The notes beneath the pieces were generated by a model that had not been told where the DNA came from, ran no database searches, and saw only the letters and a program-made list of their open reading frames with translations. From contig JACMKX010000044.1 in the NCBI GenBank assembly GCA_014379905.1, forward strand, positions 1 through 62,402: 62,402 nt of DNA, read 5' to 3'. The stretch is from Ferruginibacter sp. Lineage in GTDB: Bacteria > Bacteroidota > Bacteroidia > Chitinophagales > Chitinophagaceae. Position numbers and translations under genes: made by a program. Of this stretch, positions 49,086-57,411 are shown piece after piece. Each line of letters starts with the position of its first letter. The first letter of the stretch is position 1.

Positions 49086-50273
49086 ATGTTACGATTCCTT
49101 CCTTCGAAAATTCGATGGGGTTTAAAATTCCTCCAATACTTTTTCTTTCTGGCAGTTTTTTCCTCCTTATTATACGGTTGTAAAAAAACTGAATGGAACG
49201 AGGCATCTGAAAATATAATTCCTACAAGCCAGGCAAATTCTCCCGTAATGCATAGTCGTAACTCGACCGAAATTGAAGAGTGGCTGGAAGATAAACAGAC
49301 ACAAGTTGGAGAACAAGGCGGTAACATGGTAGCAACCATCCTGCAACAAATGCGTATTGACGACCAGTATAGTGAACCTTTTGGTGATGAAAATTTTATC
49401 ATAGTTCCAATAAACTATTAAAGTAATTTGAGTGCTCACGTCCGGACAGATCTATCCGAACCTTTACAATATCTTCTAATAGTGGAAGATGAAAACGGTC
49501 AGATAAGAAAAGGTGACCTGGTAATGTTCTATGCCGCAGGGCAAGGCATCATAGATATGCCTGCAAACTCATTTACCCGTTTTTTTACAACACAGTCTCT
49601 TGAGATTGACGGCACATTCGCTTTAGTATCATTAGCTGATATCAAGCAATATGAAATGGATATAGAGGAAGGTAATCCAAAAGAATTCAGGGCCTGGGAG
49701 GGCAGAGCTCCTGTATACAATGGCGATAATATTGTTTGTGTGGATTGGTACCAGATCACGACCATTTATTACTCAGACGGCACAATTGAGGAATTTGTAG
49801 ATTTTTTATATACACAATGTTATGGGGGTAGTGGCGGGGTAGGAGGAGGAGGTAATGGCTCAACCCCTCCTGATCAGACTCACTACCCAGTTACTAGACG
49901 AGTTACTTTCACAGTAGCTAGCGTGTCAGCTGCGTATGAGGGGTGGACCTTATATGCAGATTATAATTTAAGTGGAGAATGTTATCCAGGCACCCCTAGT
50001 CAAAGCTATTTTACAGGGCCTCCAGTTCCTGTAGATGGTTCCGGAACCAGTAACTCTCATATGTTATTCCACTCAGGTACTATGCATTCGGTTCCTTGGC
50101 ATTCCTGGTATCTTGTCTTTCAGTTACAGGCTAACAATGTAAGCTTGTTAACCGGCAACAAGACTGCAAAGGCGCAATTTTCAGCGCATTTAACTTTTCC
50201 AAATCAATCCCCTGTACGTCATAGATATCCGGGAAATTCAAAAACCTGGCCAGCTGCAATTGCGTTACACTAA
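49086..50273 (+). pseudogene. Lipoprotein gene interrupted by one in-frame stop
   Basis: The first part (49086-49421) encodes a lipoprotein signal with an extended basic start (FFFLAVFSSLLYGCKKTEWN, lipobox LLYGC) and a region ending FGDENFIIVPINY at TAA 49419-49421. In the same frame the reading continues SNLSAHVRTDLSEPLQYLLI, VEDENGQIRKGDLVMFYAAG and on to 50273, about 395 codons in all. The part after the stop has no usable start of its own, and its first residues continue the strand pattern of the part before. It ends in a Gly-rich linker (GGSGGVGGGGNGSTPPDQ) and a beta-rich C-terminal domain. A single nonsense change explains it. Family unknown; the sequence looks like a cell-surface lipoprotein. 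Confidence 0.75.
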
Positions 50274-50293
50274 TACGATCTTTAAGAAAACAA

Positions 50294-51115
50294 ATGCGAA
50301 AAATAATCAAACTATCTTTTTTACTTTTACTACATTCCTTTTTCAGCGAAGCTCAGCCTCAACTATTGAATAAAGGGGTATTGCTGTACCAGGGTAGCGT
50401 TGGCAGCAACAAGTTGACTTCTGACAGGTTTTGGTTCCGGGATAGTTCCGTTATTTATGAACAAAACTCTGATTATAAAGTCAGCCATGGTGATACGGTT
50501 ATTTTCGAGGGATATGAAACCTACAAATACACTTTTTTTGACCTAAGAACCCTGAAATGCCAGGATTATTTTAGTTTTTCTGACACAGCTGCGGTTGAAA
50601 GCAATTACACAGTAGAATCGGGAGATGCGCCAGGCTGGAATTTTTATATAGGCCATAACAAAAAAAGCCTGGATAGCATGTTTTGTCTTGCAGATACCAT
50701 AATTGATAAGAAGACTTACAAAAGAATAAGATATAGTGAGCGCAGGCCAGACTACGACTATTATTTTGAAGAGACTTACTTTTTTGTATGCAATATCCCG
50801 ATTAACAACCTGGTAAATATTGATAAAAGACTGGAAAAAAAATTGCCAGGCTGTATGTTGCAAAAAATTGACATGCACCAGCTTACCCCCTATCCCATGA
50901 GAGATTCCACGCTATTTATACCCGAACGTAATTACCTCACCAAAGAAGAAGAAAAAATATTTCAGCAATGGCAGAGGAATTCACTTGAAACAGCCTTACC
51001 AGTGCTTACCATAGAAGAAGTGAGAAAAAAACCTTTTCTTCCTATAAAATATAAACAACATCCTTTTTATAAACAAACGCTGAAATGGGAATCAGAACAA
51101 AACAGCAACAATTAA
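50294..51115 (+). CDS. Exported hypothetical protein, 273 aa
   Basis: A 273-residue exported protein (signal peptide MRKIIKLSFLLLLHSFFSEAQ). The mature part is beta-rich with many aromatic residues: LYQGSVGSNKLTSDRFWFRD, VIFEGYETYKYTFFDLRTLK, DYYFEETYFFVCNIPINNLV. The pattern resembles GLPGLI-type exported proteins, but I am not confident of the family. The C-terminal 60 residues are charged and helical. It follows the broken lipoprotein gene by 20 bases on the same strand, so the two were probably co-transcribed. Confidence 0.75.
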   Translation: MRKIIKLSFLLLLHSFFSEAQPQLLNKGVLLYQGSVGSNKLTSDRFWFRDSSVIYEQNSDYKVSHGDTVIFEGYETYKYTFFDLRTLKCQDYFSFSDTAAVESNYTVESGDAPGWNFYIGHNKKSLDSMFCLADTIIDKKTYKRIRYSERRPDYDYYFEETYFFVCNIPINNLVNIDKRLEKKLPGCMLQKIDMHQLTPYPMRDSTLFIPERNYLTKEEEKIFQQWQRNSLETALPVLTIEEVRKKPFLPIKYKQHPFYKQTLKWESEQNSNN

Positions 51116-51119
51116 AATA

Positions 51120-52319
51120 TCAATTTTCCTGCTTTGTAAAGATCTCCTTCTTCATCTTCTCCCACAATCCGTCAAATGTCTGGTGATTTTCTTCCTTCCA
51201 CTTTTTACTAAAGGCCCTCATCTTTTCATTCCGGTCGTCTTTGGTAAGGGAAAAGAATGCGGTGAGTGCTTCCTTATCATTATCAAAAGCCTTCTGGTTA
51301 TACAATTCCTTTAATTGTTGTTCTTTGCGGATATTGCTGCCGGCCATATCAATCTCCATTTCTTCTCTCAGCATTACCTTTTCATCATAACTGCCGGAAG
51401 GTAAAAGGGTTTTTGCAATAACAGGCATGAGCTCTATCAGCATCAGTATAACAATGATGAGGTAATACCGGAACTGGAGGGCTCCGTTGCCTTTTATGAG
51501 ATTACTCAACGCCTCAATACGGGTTAAAAAACCATCATTAAAGTAGGTACTAAAGGCGGCCTCTTCTGTTTTGATTTTTGCTTCCATATCTTTTAACGCC
51601 TTGTCAGCACTGTCTAATTTCGGTTGCGCAGTTTTAAGCAGCGCCTGGTACTCCCCATCCAGTTTCTGGTATTCATTTCTTTTGACAATGGCAATATCTT
51701 TTATGCCTACTTTACCGGTTCCACCACTGCCATCTGTTTCTGCTAAAAAGTTACCCCTGGCCTTATCAACGATCGAATACTTTTCCTCCAGCTGTTGCTG
51801 AATATTATTTTTAGTAAGATTCAATTCTGCCTTCTGATTTTTATACAGGGAGTCCAGTTCGGTTCTTTTAAGCATTTTCTTTTTTTCATTGTCTAAAGAT
51901 GTTTGCAGTTTTATTTCCTTATCAAACATATACAATACCGCAGGCTGCGCCATAAAAGTACCAATGGTCAATGCCAGCAATCCACGAAAGAGCAGGGGAG
52001 TAAACTTTCGTTTATTAAATTTGGTAATCCCTTTTATCAGTGCACGGTCAATGGTTAAAATAATAAATCCCATAAACAGGCCAAGGGCTACCGCCATGAT
52101 CAAAGAACTTACAATTGTGCTGAAGAAATAGGTCCATGCCAGGCAGGCAAATATCCATGTGGCCAGTACACTCATACCAATGATGCGATAACGGTTCCTG
52201 TCAACAACAGTGTCTGTCAGTATCTCTTTTTCTGCAGTAGATAACCACCATAAAAATTCGGTGAATGTTGAAGGTTCGTAAGTTTCCCGCTGAGACAGGG
52301 GTATATTTTTTTGGGCCAT
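51120..52319 (-). CDS. DUF4407 family membrane protein
   Basis: A 399-residue protein of the DUF4407 type. FTEFLWWLSTAEKEILTDTV at the N-terminus precedes three transmembrane segments (IGMSVLATWIFACLAWTYFF; LIMAVALGLFMGFIILTID; RGLLALTIGTFMAQPAVLYM). A long coiled-coil loop of about 150 residues, rich in Lys and Glu, is followed by a fourth membrane segment (RYYLIIVILMLIELMPVIAK) and a charged cytoplasmic tail. The function is unknown. Topology suggests a membrane sensor or scaffold. The gene is convergent with the preceding one, with a four-base gap. Confidence 0.88.
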   Translation of the reverse strand: MAQKNIPLSQRETYEPSTFTEFLWWLSTAEKEILTDTVVDRNRYRIIGMSVLATWIFACLAWTYFFSTIVSSLIMAVALGLFMGFIILTIDRALIKGITKFNKRKFTPLLFRGLLALTIGTFMAQPAVLYMFDKEIKLQTSLDNEKKKMLKRTELDSLYKNQKAELNLTKNNIQQQLEEKYSIVDKARGNFLAETDGSGGTGKVGIKDIAIVKRNEYQKLDGEYQALLKTAQPKLDSADKALKDMEAKIKTEEAAFSTYFNDGFLTRIEALSNLIKGNGALQFRYYLIIVILMLIELMPVIAKTLLPSGSYDEKVMLREEMEIDMAGSNIRKEQQLKELYNQKAFDNDKEALTAFFSLTKDDRNEKMRAFSKKWKEENHQTFDGLWEKMKKEIFTKQEN

Positions 52320-52656
52320 GGCTATACTATTGATTTTTTAAGTAGAAATTAATACCATTAATACTGGTTAGTGATTAATAAAAACTGGTAAAACGTTGTT
52401 AAGAGTCTATAACGGGGCAGCCAAAAGCAGAGCCCGTTAATACAATCAATAGAAGCGTTGAAGTTGAAGAGTTGCAAAGTAGCATTTCTTTTCAATGTTG
52501 AAACGGGGTTATTGTGTATTTATTTCTACTGATCAGCTACATTAACACTTTGTTATATCGTTGCATTAAACCCCTGTTGTTGAAATGTGTCTATTGCCTA
52601 TCTTTGCCCGCCTCTAATGGCAGGCTATTTGAATAAGCCTATTTAAAAACAAACAC
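52320..52656. other. Divergent intergenic region before the LolA-like gene
   Basis: A 337-base gap. It contains direct AT-rich motifs near the DUF4407 start, a GTTGAAGTTGAAGAGTTG triplet at about 52456-52473, and the promoter of the LolA-like gene at the right end. I see no coding frame and no long hairpin. Confidence 0.45.
52599..52606 (+). promoter_or_regulatory. Promoter -7 element TATCTTTG of the LolA-like gene
   Basis: TATCTTTG matches TAnnTTTG, and a TTG lies 19 bases upstream, a normal -33 spacing. This is the best complete promoter in the window. The leader would be about 45 bases long and includes a small GCC/GGC hairpin. Confidence 0.6.
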
Positions 52657-53313
52657 ATGAAGAAATTTTTTATGAGCCCTCTTTTAGTCCTGATCAGTTT
52701 TTTACCGGTAGTAGCCCAACCGGGTTTGGGAAAAAGTGATCCGGAAGGGAAAAAAGTGTTGGATGCGGTAAGTGCAAAATTTAAGACCTATAAAACAGTT
52801 ACAGCGAAATTTTCCTTAAAAATTGAAAACGGGGCAGGGAAAAACCTGGGAGTAAAAACCGGTACAGTTTACATGAAAGGTGTAAAGTATCGAATAAGTG
52901 TAACCGGCCAGGAAATTTTTAGTGATGGCAGCAATGTTTGGACCTATGATAAAGCGGCCAATGAAGTAACCATCTCCAAACTTGATCCTTCTGCCAATTC
53001 ATTAACTCCGCAAAAATTATTTACCAATTTTTACGAAAAGGATTTTTTATACAAATTAAATGGTCCTGTAAAACTGGGCGCTAAAACATTTAAAGAAGTA
53101 GAATTAACACCCATTGACAAAACCAGGCCTTTCCATAAAGTGTTATTGTATGTAGATAACAACGCGATCAGCAGCACTAAGATTTTTGAAAAAACCGGCA
53201 ATCGGTATACTTACAGTACTACTGCATTAACACCTAATGCTACGGTAGCCGATGCAACATTTACATTTGATGCAAAGAAATACCCCGGGGTAGAAGTGGT
53301 GGATTTGAGATAG
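52657..53313 (+). CDS. LolA-like outer-membrane lipoprotein carrier protein
   Basis: A 218-residue periplasmic protein (signal peptide MKKFFMSPLLVLISFLPVVAQ) with the LolA/LolB-like half-barrel pattern: FKTYKTVTAKFSLKIENGAG, GTVYMKGVKYRISVTGQEIF, DGSNVWTYDKAANEVTISKL, and YKLNGPVKLGAKTFKEVELT. It is expected to ferry lipoproteins from the inner to the outer membrane, or bind lipids more generally. Several family members of this phylum lack the classical Arg/Phe pair of E. coli LolA, so the exact client is open. An intrinsic terminator follows at 53376. Confidence 0.9.
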   Translation: MKKFFMSPLLVLISFLPVVAQPGLGKSDPEGKKVLDAVSAKFKTYKTVTAKFSLKIENGAGKNLGVKTGTVYMKGVKYRISVTGQEIFSDGSNVWTYDKAANEVTISKLDPSANSLTPQKLFTNFYEKDFLYKLNGPVKLGAKTFKEVELTPIDKTRPFHKVLLYVDNNAISSTKIFEKTGNRYTYSTTALTPNATVADATFTFDAKKYPGVEVVDLR

Positions 53314-53375
53314 AAAACCCATAACTCCAAACCCCTGAAGGGGCTTACGAAGATTATTATATTTTATAGATACTT

Positions 53376-53406
53376 AAATCCCGGAGAACATTCGCCGGGA
53401 TTTTTT
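53376..53406 (+). terminator. Intrinsic terminator after the LolA-like gene
   Basis: ATCCCGG (53378-53384) pairs with CCGGGAT (53395-53401) around a 10-base loop. The T-run continues to 53406. Confidence 0.8.
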
Positions 53407-53427
53407 ATTTGCAAACTAATCTTACTT

Positions 53428-54009
53428 TTAAATCTCCCCTCCAGGCGGGCAGGGGGTTCCCCATCTATATGAATTATTCTTCAACCCTGCCAGGTCAATC
53501 ACCCTGTCTACCACGGTTGCGGCAACTTCCTCAACGGTTGTTGGCCTGCTGTAAAAAGATGGAGTAGCAGGGCAAATAATGCCACCTGCCAAAGTGATGG
53601 CCTCCATATTTTTTATGTGAAAGAGGTTATAGGGTGTTTCTCTTGCAACGCAGATAAGTTTCCTGCGTTCTTTCAAAATTACATCTGCCGCCCTGGTGAT
53701 AAGGTCGTCGGAAATCCCACTGGCAATACGCCCAAGTGTTCCCATGCTGCAGGGAATAATGATCATAGTATTGTATTGCCCCGATCCGGAAGCAAAAGGA
53801 GCGGTAAAATCGGTTTTGCCGAAGGTTTTTACATCAAAATTGCCATAACTGTCTTCTGACAGTTCCGTTTCCCAAACCTGTTTTGCATTGTCTGTCATAA
53901 CAAGCGACAGTTCAGCTACCTGTTCTTTCATTTGCAACAGCTTTGTTAATAATAGCTTTGCATATATTGAACCGCTGGCGCCCGTGATGGCTACTACAAT
54001 TTTTTGCAT
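53428..54009 (-). CDS. ubiX: UbiX-type flavin prenyltransferase
   Basis: Prenylates FMN with dimethylallyl phosphate to make the cofactor of UbiD-family decarboxylases. IVVAITGASGSIYAKLLLTK opens the FMN-binding fold. The phosphate and prenyl site is IIPCSMGTLGRIASGISDDL, followed by ADVILKERRKLICVARETPY and NLFHIKNMEAITLAGGIICP. It has 193 residues. Its last 12 residues (RWGTPCPPGGEI) are encoded by a GC-rich repeat block at 53430-53462 and are not part of the family. Whether a UbiD partner exists cannot be told from the window. The start is set by symmetry with the divergent thioredoxin gene and by the family N-terminus. Confidence 0.93.
   Translation of the reverse strand: MQKIVVAITGASGSIYAKLLLTKLLQMKEQVAELSLVMTDNAKQVWETELSEDSYGNFDVKTFGKTDFTAPFASGSGQYNTMIIIPCSMGTLGRIASGISDDLITRAADVILKERRKLICVARETPYNLFHIKNMEAITLAGGIICPATPSFYSRPTTVEEVAATVVDRVIDLAGLKNNSYRWGTPCPPGGEI
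53430..53462. repeat. GC-rich repeat forming the end of ubiX
   Basis: A block with CCCCTCCAGGCGGGCAGGGG sits over the final codons of ubiX. It is compositionally unlike its surroundings and resembles the GC-rich blocks at 2819-2842, 2915-2940 and about 41507-41540. Confidence 0.55.
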
Positions 54010-54060
54010 TATTTTTCCGTTTATATCACCGAAGGTATAAACAAAAGAATTATGCAAAAG
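54001..54060. promoter_or_regulatory. Symmetric divergent promoter/operator of ubiX and the thioredoxin-like gene
   Basis: The 42-base gap is a palindrome centred at 54030/54031. GTTTATA (54019-54025) and TATAAAC (54036-54042) are perfect arms. Each start codon is exactly nine bases outside its arm, and the two genes even begin with mirror-image ATGCAAAA. No separate -7 elements with full TAnnTTTG match are seen; TACCTTCG on the minus strand is close. Confidence 0.6.
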
Positions 54061-54576
54061 TTTACTGTTAGCTTACTGTTTTTGATGGCCGTACTGGCTG
54101 GTATTTCTTTTAAGCCTGCACCAAAGGAAAAAGTGAACTGGATGAGTTTTGCTCAAATGCAGGAAGCCTATTCAAAAAATCCTAAGCCTATTCTTGTTGA
54201 CCTTTACACCAACTGGTGTGGCTGGTGTAAAGAAATGGACAGAACTACCTATCGAAATGCCAAAGTAGCGTCTTACATCAACGAAAATTATTACGCAGTT
54301 AAATACAATGCAGAATCAACTGACAGTGTGTGGTTCAATAAAATGAAGTATGAATTTAATAAAGCATTAAAAACAAATGACCTTGCATTGTACCTCAGTT
54401 TCGGCGATCGTGCTTACCCTAATACTATTTTCCTTACTGCCATCGATGCAAAACCTGCGCCTTTATCGGGTTACATGAAAGCGAAAGAAATAGAAGCGCC
54501 GCTAAAATATTTTGTGGAAAAAAAAGGAGACGAAACTTTTGTTGAGTTTAACAAGACGATGAAAGCAGAATGGTAA
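54052..54576 (+). CDS. Exported thioredoxin-family protein
   Basis: A 174-residue protein with a signal peptide (MQKFTVSLLFLMAVLAGISF). A thioredoxin-like domain carries the motif VDLYTNWCGWCKEMDRTTY (CGWC, at about residues 54-57), and the cis-Pro region is AYPNTIFLTA. It resembles the DUF255/thioredoxin_7 group of periplasmic thioredoxins with WCGWC motifs. The in-frame stretch upstream of the ATG at 54052 overlaps ubiX and is unlikely to be translated. It probably acts on periplasmic disulfides. It shares the symmetric promoter with ubiX. Confidence 0.87.
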   Translation: MQKFTVSLLFLMAVLAGISFKPAPKEKVNWMSFAQMQEAYSKNPKPILVDLYTNWCGWCKEMDRTTYRNAKVASYINENYYAVKYNAESTDSVWFNKMKYEFNKALKTNDLALYLSFGDRAYPNTIFLTAIDAKPAPLSGYMKAKEIEAPLKYFVEKKGDETFVEFNKTMKAEW

Positions 54577-54580
54577 CCTC

Positions 54581-55501
54581 TTAAGTATGGGTTTTTATAA
54601 ACCGAACCAGGTTCTGCAATACTTCCTCCCTGTTTATTTCATTCATCATCTCATGTCTCCCGTCTTTGTACAGATCATAACTGAAATCTTTTACGCCGGC
54701 AGCCTTCCATTTTTCAACCAGCGTTAAAAAACCTTTACCCTCCAGTCCCACCGGGTCTTTGTCTCCTGCAAATGCATACACGGGAATATCTTTGGGAATT
54801 TGGTTTATATTTTCCTGCTTAAAGCCATCCCTGATTCCTTTAAAGAAATAAAAATAAAAAAGAGCAGTGCATACATAACCACATTGCTTATCCTCCACAT
54901 ATTTATCTACTTGTTTACTATCCCTGCTCAGCCAATCTGATACCGTTCGGTTCGGTTTGAATTTTTTATTAAAGGCACCAAAAGAAAGTGTGTCTATCAA
55001 TACGCTTTTATAAGCCGGGCCAAATAATTTCATTTGTAGCCAGGCTACGCCAATACCAATGCCCATCAGCGGATCCTGTTTTCCATTGGAAGCTGATAAA
55101 ATTAGCCCATCAATATTTACCCCAGAAATTTGAAAATATCGCTGACATAAAAAAGAACCCATGCTATGGCCTAATAAAAAAACTTTTTTAGACTTATGTG
55201 TTCTGCGATGATGTTGAATACAAAGATCTATATCTTTTACCTGTTGATTGTACCAGTTGTGCCCGGTGATACCCTGGAGGCTGATGTTACTCACGGCTTT
55301 GCCATGACCGCGCTGGTCGTGCGCATACACGGCTATATGGTTTTCCACAAGAAGGGTGGCGATGCTATGATAGCGTTCTGCATATTCAGCCATGCCATGG
55401 GCAATGTGCAAAACAGCAAAGGTATCGGTATCGGGCAACCAGCCATATACAGGCATTTGATGCCCATCGGAACAGGTAATAAAAAATGACTGGCTGATCA
55501 T
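54581..55501 (-). CDS. Alpha/beta hydrolase, monoacylglycerol lipase-like
   Basis: A 306-residue cytoplasmic serine hydrolase of the 'serine aminopeptidase S33'/lysophospholipase type. AVLHIAHGMAEYAERYHSIA and VYAHDQRGHGKAVSNISLQG form the oxyanion part, the nucleophile elbow is VFLLGHSMGSFLCQRYFQI, the acid is in VYAFAGDKDPVGLEGKGF, and the catalytic His is in LYKDGRHEMMNEINREEVLQ. It likely hydrolyses monoacylglycerols or lysophospholipids. Its start directly follows the stop of the DUF6370 gene without a gap, so the two are co-transcribed. Confidence 0.92.
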   Translation of the reverse strand: MISQSFFITCSDGHQMPVYGWLPDTDTFAVLHIAHGMAEYAERYHSIATLLVENHIAVYAHDQRGHGKAVSNISLQGITGHNWYNQQVKDIDLCIQHHRRTHKSKKVFLLGHSMGSFLCQRYFQISGVNIDGLILSASNGKQDPLMGIGIGVAWLQMKLFGPAYKSVLIDTLSFGAFNKKFKPNRTVSDWLSRDSKQVDKYVEDKQCGYVCTALFYFYFFKGIRDGFKQENINQIPKDIPVYAFAGDKDPVGLEGKGFLTLVEKWKAAGVKDFSYDLYKDGRHEMMNEINREEVLQNLVRFIKTHT

Positions 55502-55840
55502 TTATGGTTTTGCTTTTTCGTCCGGCAACAAAACAAAGCTGCTGGCAACAAAACGGTTGTTTACAAGAGCGCCACTCACTTTTGCTTTCCGGATGGATTC
55601 ACAAAAACCATCTTTGGCATGGGCGTCACCATGTTTGTCAATACTGCTGCCATCAACAAAATAAGGAGCACCATTTATCCTTACTGCCAGGTCGCAACCG
55701 GTTTTACCCTTCATTCCAAATTTGCATTGACCGCAGGAAGCCTCAACGATTTGAGTGCTGTCTGTAAGCGCTTTAGCAGTTTGTGCGTTGGCATCTGCAG
55801 CTATAAAAAGAATCAAAGCAAACGAAAATAATTGTTTCAT
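55502..55840 (-). CDS. DUF6370 family exported protein
   Basis: A 112-residue exported protein (signal peptide MKQLFSFALILFIAADANAQ) with the DUF6370 signature: VEASCGQCKFGMKGKTGCDL with the CxxC, then NGAPYFVDGSSIDKHGDAHA, GFCESIRKAKVSGALVNNRF. Four Cys and two His residues suggest metal binding or redox activity in the periplasm. Function is not established. It is immediately followed by the hydrolase gene. Confidence 0.88.
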   Translation of the reverse strand: MKQLFSFALILFIAADANAQTAKALTDSTQIVEASCGQCKFGMKGKTGCDLAVRINGAPYFVDGSSIDKHGDAHAKDGFCESIRKAKVSGALVNNRFVASSFVLLPDEKAKP

Positions 55841-56004
55841 ACATTTTAATTGAGTAACAAATTTACTTCAAAGTTGATTTTAAAAATCAACGTTGTATAA
55901 TTAGCTCACATGAAGTGATTGTGGCATTTAATTCGTGTTTATCTGCCCCAAACTTGTCATCCGTGTATCGAACAAAAAATCCCGCCAGCGGCGGGATTAA
56001 AAAT
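55841..56004. other. Intergenic region with hairpins before the DUF6370 gene
   Basis: Besides the terminator at 55974-56002, this gap has a hairpin of perfect arms (GTTGATTTT / AAAATCAAC at about 55873-55892) and one partial copy of the AATTCGTGT word at about 55930-55938. Confidence 0.5.
55974..56002 (-). terminator. Intrinsic terminator after the oxoamine synthase gene
   Basis: AATCCCGCC (55978-55986) and GGCGGGATT (55990-55998) form a perfect 9-bp stem with a three-base loop. On the minus strand six T's follow. Confidence 0.9.
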
Positions 56005-57261
56005 TTATTTAGATACTTCAGCCATATCCGGAATGTCTGCAGCTTTATATAAGCCTGCATCCAATTTTTTTTTGGTTTCTTCAAATGCCTTTAGGGTAAT
56101 ATCAATATCTTCAAAACTGTGTGCTGATGTAGGAATGAGACGATAAATAATATCCCCTTTTGGAATTACGGGGTACACTACAATACTACAGAAAATATGG
56201 TAATTCTCTCTCAGGTCCATTACCATTTGTGTAGCTTCCGGCACATCGCCTTTCATATAAATGGGCGTGACAGGAGAATTGGTATCCCCGATATCAAAAC
56301 CTCTCTCTCTTAACCCTGTTTGAAGGCGCTCTACATTCGTCCATAATTGTTCCCGGAGTTCAGGCATATTTATGGTCATTTCCATGCGCTTCAACATACC
56401 TTCCACAATTAATAATGGAAGACTCTTGGCAAAAATTTGTGAGCGGACATTGTAACGCAAATATTTCAATACATTTTTTGGCCCGCTTATAAAAGCGCCA
56501 ATGCTGCCCATACTTTTTACAAACGTAGAAAAGTAAAGATCGATGCCATCCTGGCAATCCTGCGCCTGGTCTGCACCACCGCCTGTAGGCCCCATGTATC
56601 CAAAACCATGCGCATCATCAATTAAAATGCGGAACTCGTATTTTTTCTTTAATGCAACAATCTCTTTTAAAATGCCCTGCTCACCATCCATTCCAAATAC
56701 CCCTTCGGTGATCACTAAAATACCCCCGCCATTTTTTGCAGCCAGTTCTTTGGCCCGCTGCAATTGTTTTTCGCAGTCTTCAATATCGTTGTGTTTAAAT
56801 GCATACCGGTGCCCCATATGCAACCGAACGCCATCCACAATACAGGCATGGGATTCTGCATCATATACAATTACATCTCTCCTGTTTACCAATGCGTCTA
56901 TACAACTCATGATGCCCTGGTAACCGAAGTTGAGCAACATGGTATCTTCCCTGTTTACAAATTTGCTGATGACCCTTTCCAGTTCATCGTGTTTTTCTGT
57001 ATTGCCACTCATCATCCTGGCACCCATCGGGTTGCCCATGCCATACCTGGCGGCAGCTTCTGTATCAATTTTTCTAACTTCGGGATGATTTACAAGGCCG
57101 AGATAATTATTCAAACTCCAAACGATCATTTCTTTTCCGCGAAATTTCATTCGTGGCCCCAATTCGCCTTCCAGTTTTGGAAATGCAAAATATCCGTGCG
57201 CTCTATCCATATGCTGACCAATAGGGCCGCCATCTTTCACCAGTTTTTCAAAAAGATCCAT
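56005..57261 (-). CDS. PLP-dependent alpha-oxoamine synthase (serine palmitoyltransferase/CFAT type)
   Basis: A 418-residue class II aminotransferase-fold enzyme condensing an amino acid with an acyl-CoA. Family blocks: RGKEMIVWSLNNYLGLVNHP, ARYGMGNPMGARMMSGNTEK, the PLP-His in YDAESHACIVDGVRLHMGHR, the Asp in ILIDDAHGFGYMGPTGGGAD and the PLP-Lys in LYFSTFVKSMGSIGAFISGP at about residue 248. In this phylum such enzymes include serine palmitoyltransferase for sphingolipids, cysteate acyltransferase for sulfonolipids and 2-amino-3-ketobutyrate ligase. The N-terminal type FEKLVKDGGPIGQHMDRAHG is a branch for which I cannot choose the substrate. It stands alone with its own terminator. Confidence 0.88.
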   Translation of the reverse strand: MDLFEKLVKDGGPIGQHMDRAHGYFAFPKLEGELGPRMKFRGKEMIVWSLNNYLGLVNHPEVRKIDTEAAARYGMGNPMGARMMSGNTEKHDELERVISKFVNREDTMLLNFGYQGIMSCIDALVNRRDVIVYDAESHACIVDGVRLHMGHRYAFKHNDIEDCEKQLQRAKELAAKNGGGILVITEGVFGMDGEQGILKEIVALKKKYEFRILIDDAHGFGYMGPTGGGADQAQDCQDGIDLYFSTFVKSMGSIGAFISGPKNVLKYLRYNVRSQIFAKSLPLLIVEGMLKRMEMTINMPELREQLWTNVERLQTGLRERGFDIGDTNSPVTPIYMKGDVPEATQMVMDLRENYHIFCSIVVYPVIPKGDIIYRLIPTSAHSFEDIDITLKAFEETKKKLDAGLYKAADIPDMAEVSK

Positions 57262-57387
57262 ATTATATATTTTAATTAATATATCAGGCCGGAATGCCTG
57301 TAAATTGCCGCAAAATTAAGGTTTTGAGCTCAAATACCTAACAGTTGCATAACATTGGTTGCTGAATGACCGACAATGACTATGGTT

Positions 57388-57395
57388 TATCTTTG
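57388..57395 (+). promoter_or_regulatory. Promoter -7 element TATCTTTG of the PafA-like gene
   Basis: TATCTTTG matches TAnnTTTG, 16 bases before the ATG at 57412. It rules against the in-frame ATG at 57376, which lies upstream of the element. Confidence 0.5.
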
Positions 57396-57411
57396 CAAAA
57401 ATCTGTTGGAT

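Noticed and set aside
49428..50273. Separate gene starting at the TTG at 49428
   Set aside because: It is in the same frame as the preceding lipoprotein, begins in the middle of a strand pattern with no signal peptide, and is better explained as the second half of one gene cut by a TAA.
57376..57411. Upstream start for the PafA-like protein
   Set aside because: The -7 promoter element lies after that ATG, and the signal peptide begins properly at 57412.
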